Positions 60,878-64,000 of a DNA stretch of 64,000 nt are shown one piece after another; position 1 is the stretch's first letter, and every line of letters starts with the position of its first letter. The stretch lies in the NCBI RefSeq assembly GCF_947623445.1, contig NC_135248.1, positions 10,726,977 through 10,790,976 on the forward strand, read 5' to 3'. Source of the stretch: Clavelina lepadiformis (lineage: Eukaryota; Chordata; Ascidiacea; Aplousobranchia; Clavelinidae). A model generated the notes under the pieces. It ran no database searches and had not been told where the DNA came from. It saw only the letters and a program-made list of their open reading frames with translations. Made by a program: the position numbers and the translations under genes.

Positions 60878-61910
60878 TATAAGAGCAACATTTTAACAGT
60901 TAACACATATAAAAGGAATAGTTATGGCAAGGGTTTTCTATGGCATTCTTTAAGATGTGCTGTATTTGACCTTTAATTCTGTCTATTTTAAAAATTATTA
61001 CGGCACAAGTATATCTCTTTGTTACGCCATTGTGATTAATTCAAAGTTAAACAATGAAAAGTGTTAATTTAATTAAATCAACAAGACATATTTTTAGCAT
61101 CAATTTAGGATAGTGATTTACTGTACCAGTGGATTGCAAAGCAACATGAAATTTAACCTACGCCAGCAAAAATTAGAAATTGTGAGGATTTTTAAAGTAG
61201 GCCTACTTATAGGCTTATTAGGCTTTCTGCTATTTATCCACATAAAAGTTGCTTCCCCGTTACTTAAATTTTTGTTTCGTAAACATCAGTTTAAAGTGAC
61301 TATAGTTGATGGGTGAAGTGGAACCATTTCAGTGTAACTAATGTAGCTACTAAACACCAAATTATAACAAATATAGCTACTAAGTACCATACTGTAGCTT
61401 ATCCGTGCCTAATGTAGGCAATAAATCAGTTATATTAGCTACATTTTGATATGTAGATTGGTCAGGCGAAGTGCATTAATAACTAAATATAAGTAGCATT
61501 TGGTACAGAAACTTCTTTCATTTTGACACGGTCATTTCAAAAGTAACTCTCGAGCCGATAACTTTTGTACACCTCTGGCCAATTTCATCTGTTTAGTTGT
61601 GAAGTTTTCTTCAATTTAATACATTAACCAATACCGGATAATTTTAAGTAGGAGTGAGTTGAGCAAATTTTCAAAGTTGTGTAAAACGAATGCATATAGT
61701 TGCCTAGAGGCGAAGTAGATAAATCCTTTTTAATCTCGAAAACACTTGCAGTATTTGCCAAACCGGTCCTACGCTGCTGATGAATCATTAACTGTGGTTA
61801 GAAATTCCGGCCAGGTGTTCTTCAAAGTTAACTTTTATTTATTAATCAACTTGAGCATCTCAATAACTTGCTCAACCTGTAGAAGATGTTTCTTACTTTA
61901 GATCACCATC
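60878..61910. other. Intergenic, no gene recognised
   Basis: Lies between the 5' end of the coiled-coil gene and the 3' end of the BPI-like gene, both on the minus strand. A few near-repeats of ATAGCTACTAA(A/G)(C/T)ACCA occur at about 61340-61400. A 67-codon open frame at 61113 has one hydrophobic stretch but no motif. Confidence 0.5.
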
Positions 61911-64000
61911 TCAGTTAGCCAGTTTTAGATCTGTACCAATCTCCAAAACACCCTGCAAGTAATTACATCGGATTAAATCAAAACTTGAATGTAGCTTCAT
62001 GAATGGTTTTTAAAAACGGTTTTTCACTTATGTGCTTAACCCTCTGTGGCACAATTATTTTGCAACCTACCTCCTTCAGCTCAAACGATGGCATCTCAAA
62101 AGCGATTACTGAAATTGCATTGGGCAGCTCGTATCCATTCTCAAGTATACCTCAATAGAAAGTCAAAACAGTTAAGCTACTGTAACATAAACATAAAGTA
62201 GGCTAAATGCTTGTGCTTTTACAGACTCTTAAAAGTTATACTGCATAAGTTATAGGATGCCCAATGGTGAAAATAATTACGGTTTAGAGCTGGAACAACT
62301 GCATTTTGCAATAATGTATTCAAAATTGGTTTCAATACAGTAGCTGGAAGTCCTTCAGCTGTTACACTGTCCACAGCCGGTTGAGTAATCTTTCCGGTCA
62401 CGATAGTGTTGTTTAGTTCGACCAAAGCAATGCCCGTTGCGTACTGCACAAAAAGGCAGTTTAAAGTCGGTGTCCATGATTACTACCTGAAGTACAATTT
62501 GCTCTGTAGACCTATAGCTTACAGCAGTTGCAGTAGCAACAGGTTCAACGCTACCATCGTCGAGTATCACTTCAACATCTATGCTGTAATAACCTGCCAT
62601 TCGTATTTCACCAGGAGCAAAATTCGCAGATGGAGGGCTTGGTGGATACGTTGAAAGCTGAATTGGTCTGAAATAAAAGCTATACATACACTCACGCCAT
62701 TCAGCAAAAAAACAACAGTTAGACCACAGCCTCACGGTAGCGGCATAACAGATTCGAGTAAAAAAGCAAAGAAGCTATAAAATAGAACAATAAGAATATC
62801 TTTCAATGACCTTCCGTTATACTTTGGCTCCTTCAAGGCTGGTATCAAGAACGTTAGCAAAGAGTCAAACAAATCACTTCCCAGGAGGTCTGAGATCTGT
62901 AATCACTAATCAGTAAATGTTTGTGCGCAATTCAAGTTCTGAAGTATGACACAATATATATATATGGTTAGGCTATAGATAGCCTTTATTACTCACTTAG
63001 CATTTAAATAATCTACTAACATTTTGAGGCAACTTAACGAACTAGAAAAAACTTAGGGGTTTAATTGTATTTACAGTTACCTGGTCAGGGTCTACTTGGT
63101 AGTGGAAGAATTCGTTCACCGAAAGTGAATGAAGTAAAGTTTTGACGACGTAATCACTAATAGAAACTCGGGCCATCTCATCAGTCAAAGACAGGGGCGG
63201 AGTTTCGGTGGGGCTGATGTCATACCTAAAGTTTTTGTATTATTTAGAGAAAAATTGGAAGTGATTTGCTCTAAAACATTGATATTTCTATCAAAATTGG
63301 CAACAGAAAAAGTTAGTATTTTTCTATTACATAATGTCCGGATTGTCGTTGGGAAAACATCTTCCATGAGTGAAAAACTGAAAGTAGTCTTCCGTTGTAG
63401 CAGGTTCACAAACAAATCCAAGAAAGATGCTTGTGTCGAAAAACAGAGGAACTATGACTGCATGAAAGCATACATAGTCGCGTTCTTAGTACTACGGTAA
63501 ATGATTTTCGAGCCTGAGGTGGTGATTAATACAGCTTAGTTTTGATACTAGAGAATTACAAAAGTGGTTTTTCTTAGAAAAATACTTGTTGAGGTTTAAA
63601 ATTTGTCGTCTCCAAGAGATTACTTCGTAACGATCACTTTAATAAGTTTTTGCAAATAGTTCTGGCTGCAATTGTAGCCAACTGTAAGTTGTAAATGACG
63701 TTCTAAAAAAGTTGTTCATACATGGTGTGCTGTTGATATATTCAGTTGCTTGACCTTCTACAATGTTTTTAAGTCCTGGACATATCTGAAAAAATTAAGC
63801 TTATAGAAAAGTACACCAACGAAGTTGCAAACAAAAATGTTTAAAAGTTATTATAGTGGGTCTTACTTGGTCCTCAAGAAAACCTTTTATTGTATTGGAT
63901 GCTATATTGGCCAAGAAATTAACGATTCCACCAAGTTTGGAGTCCACATCCAAAGACAATTCACCAATACTTACTGAGCAATCTGAGGGTATCATCTGCA
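61911..64000 (-). CDS. BPI/LBP/PLUNC-family lipid-binding protein (partial, 5' end outside window)
   Basis: Secreted lipid/LPS-binding family with two BPI folds. Minus-strand exons: 63867-64000 (partial), about 63690-63788, 63081-63225, 62811-62896, 62523-62667, 62281-62443, 62071-62150, 61911-61952. The first visible exon has DCSVSIGELSLDVDSKLGG, and the next begins with ICPG; the two cysteines are 39 residues apart, as the single conserved disulfide of BPI/LBP proteins (spacing 40). TDEMARVSISDYVVKTLLHS is the start of the C-terminal barrel, and the end NGYELPNAISVIAFEMPSFEL...GVLEIGTDLKLAN matches the family's G-[FY]-x-L-P...L-x-I-x-T-D-L tail. The phases of the six last exons agree. One donor (AC|GTCATT after NNFFRT) is weak, and an extra exon between 63.2 and 63.7 kb may be missing. 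Likely an innate-immune or lipid-transfer role; no subfamily call. Confidence 0.88.

Overview
This is a eukaryotic, AT-rich animal window with compact multi-exon genes. An ascidian tunicate (Ciona-like) is the best fit. The reasons are a metazoan gene set that includes CALHM channels and short-chain-collagen-type domains, small introns with GT-AG (and a few probable GC-AG) borders, pyrimidine-tract/AG sites just upstream of several start codons that look like spliced-leader acceptors, and many short DNA-transposon remnants. The species call is inference; the gene calls rest on motifs read directly from the translations.

Layout. 0-1.2 kb, minus: the 5' exons of a CYP2-type cytochrome P450 that runs off the left edge. 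3.1-7.9 kb, minus: a tandem P450 paralogue that is a decayed pseudogene, with a pogo/Tigger-like MITE in an intron. 8.4-24.9 kb, minus: three tandem paralogues of a single-pass (type II) membrane protein ending in a short-chain collagen C4/spongin-like cysteine-rich domain. All three share a seven-exon structure with a conserved 10-nt microexon, and all three spliced models stay in frame (310, 311 and 317 aa). Between them lie a broken Ty3/gypsy-lineage LTR element (12.5-15.6 kb), a separate Ty3-type integrase scrap and two hAT-type MITEs. 27.5-34.8 kb, plus: two tandem CALHM4/5/6-like channel genes; the first carries an in-frame TGA before its C-terminal exon. 34.8-39.3 kb: gene-poor, with one LINE 3' scrap.

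39.3-48.1 kb, plus: a housekeeping trio consisting of intronless TRNT1 (CCA-adding enzyme), intronless NDUFA13/GRIM-19 (complex I) 279 bp downstream, and a 12-exon plant-type fatty acid amide hydrolase (591 aa) with a complete Lys-Ser-Ser triad. A hAT MITE with a perfect 8-bp target duplication sits in FAAH intron 1. 50.2-60.9 kb, minus: a long, many-exon coiled-coil protein that I could not name, with a Lys/Gln/Glu repeat exon and three MITEs in its introns. 61.9-64 kb, minus: the 3' two-thirds of a BPI/LBP-family lipid-binding protein that runs off the right edge.

The genes do not form one pathway. The main biology is tandem duplication with divergent fates (one P450 copy dead, one CALHM copy interrupted, three collagen-C4-like copies intact) and a dense set of small DNA transposons with recognisable termini and, in several cases, target-site duplications.
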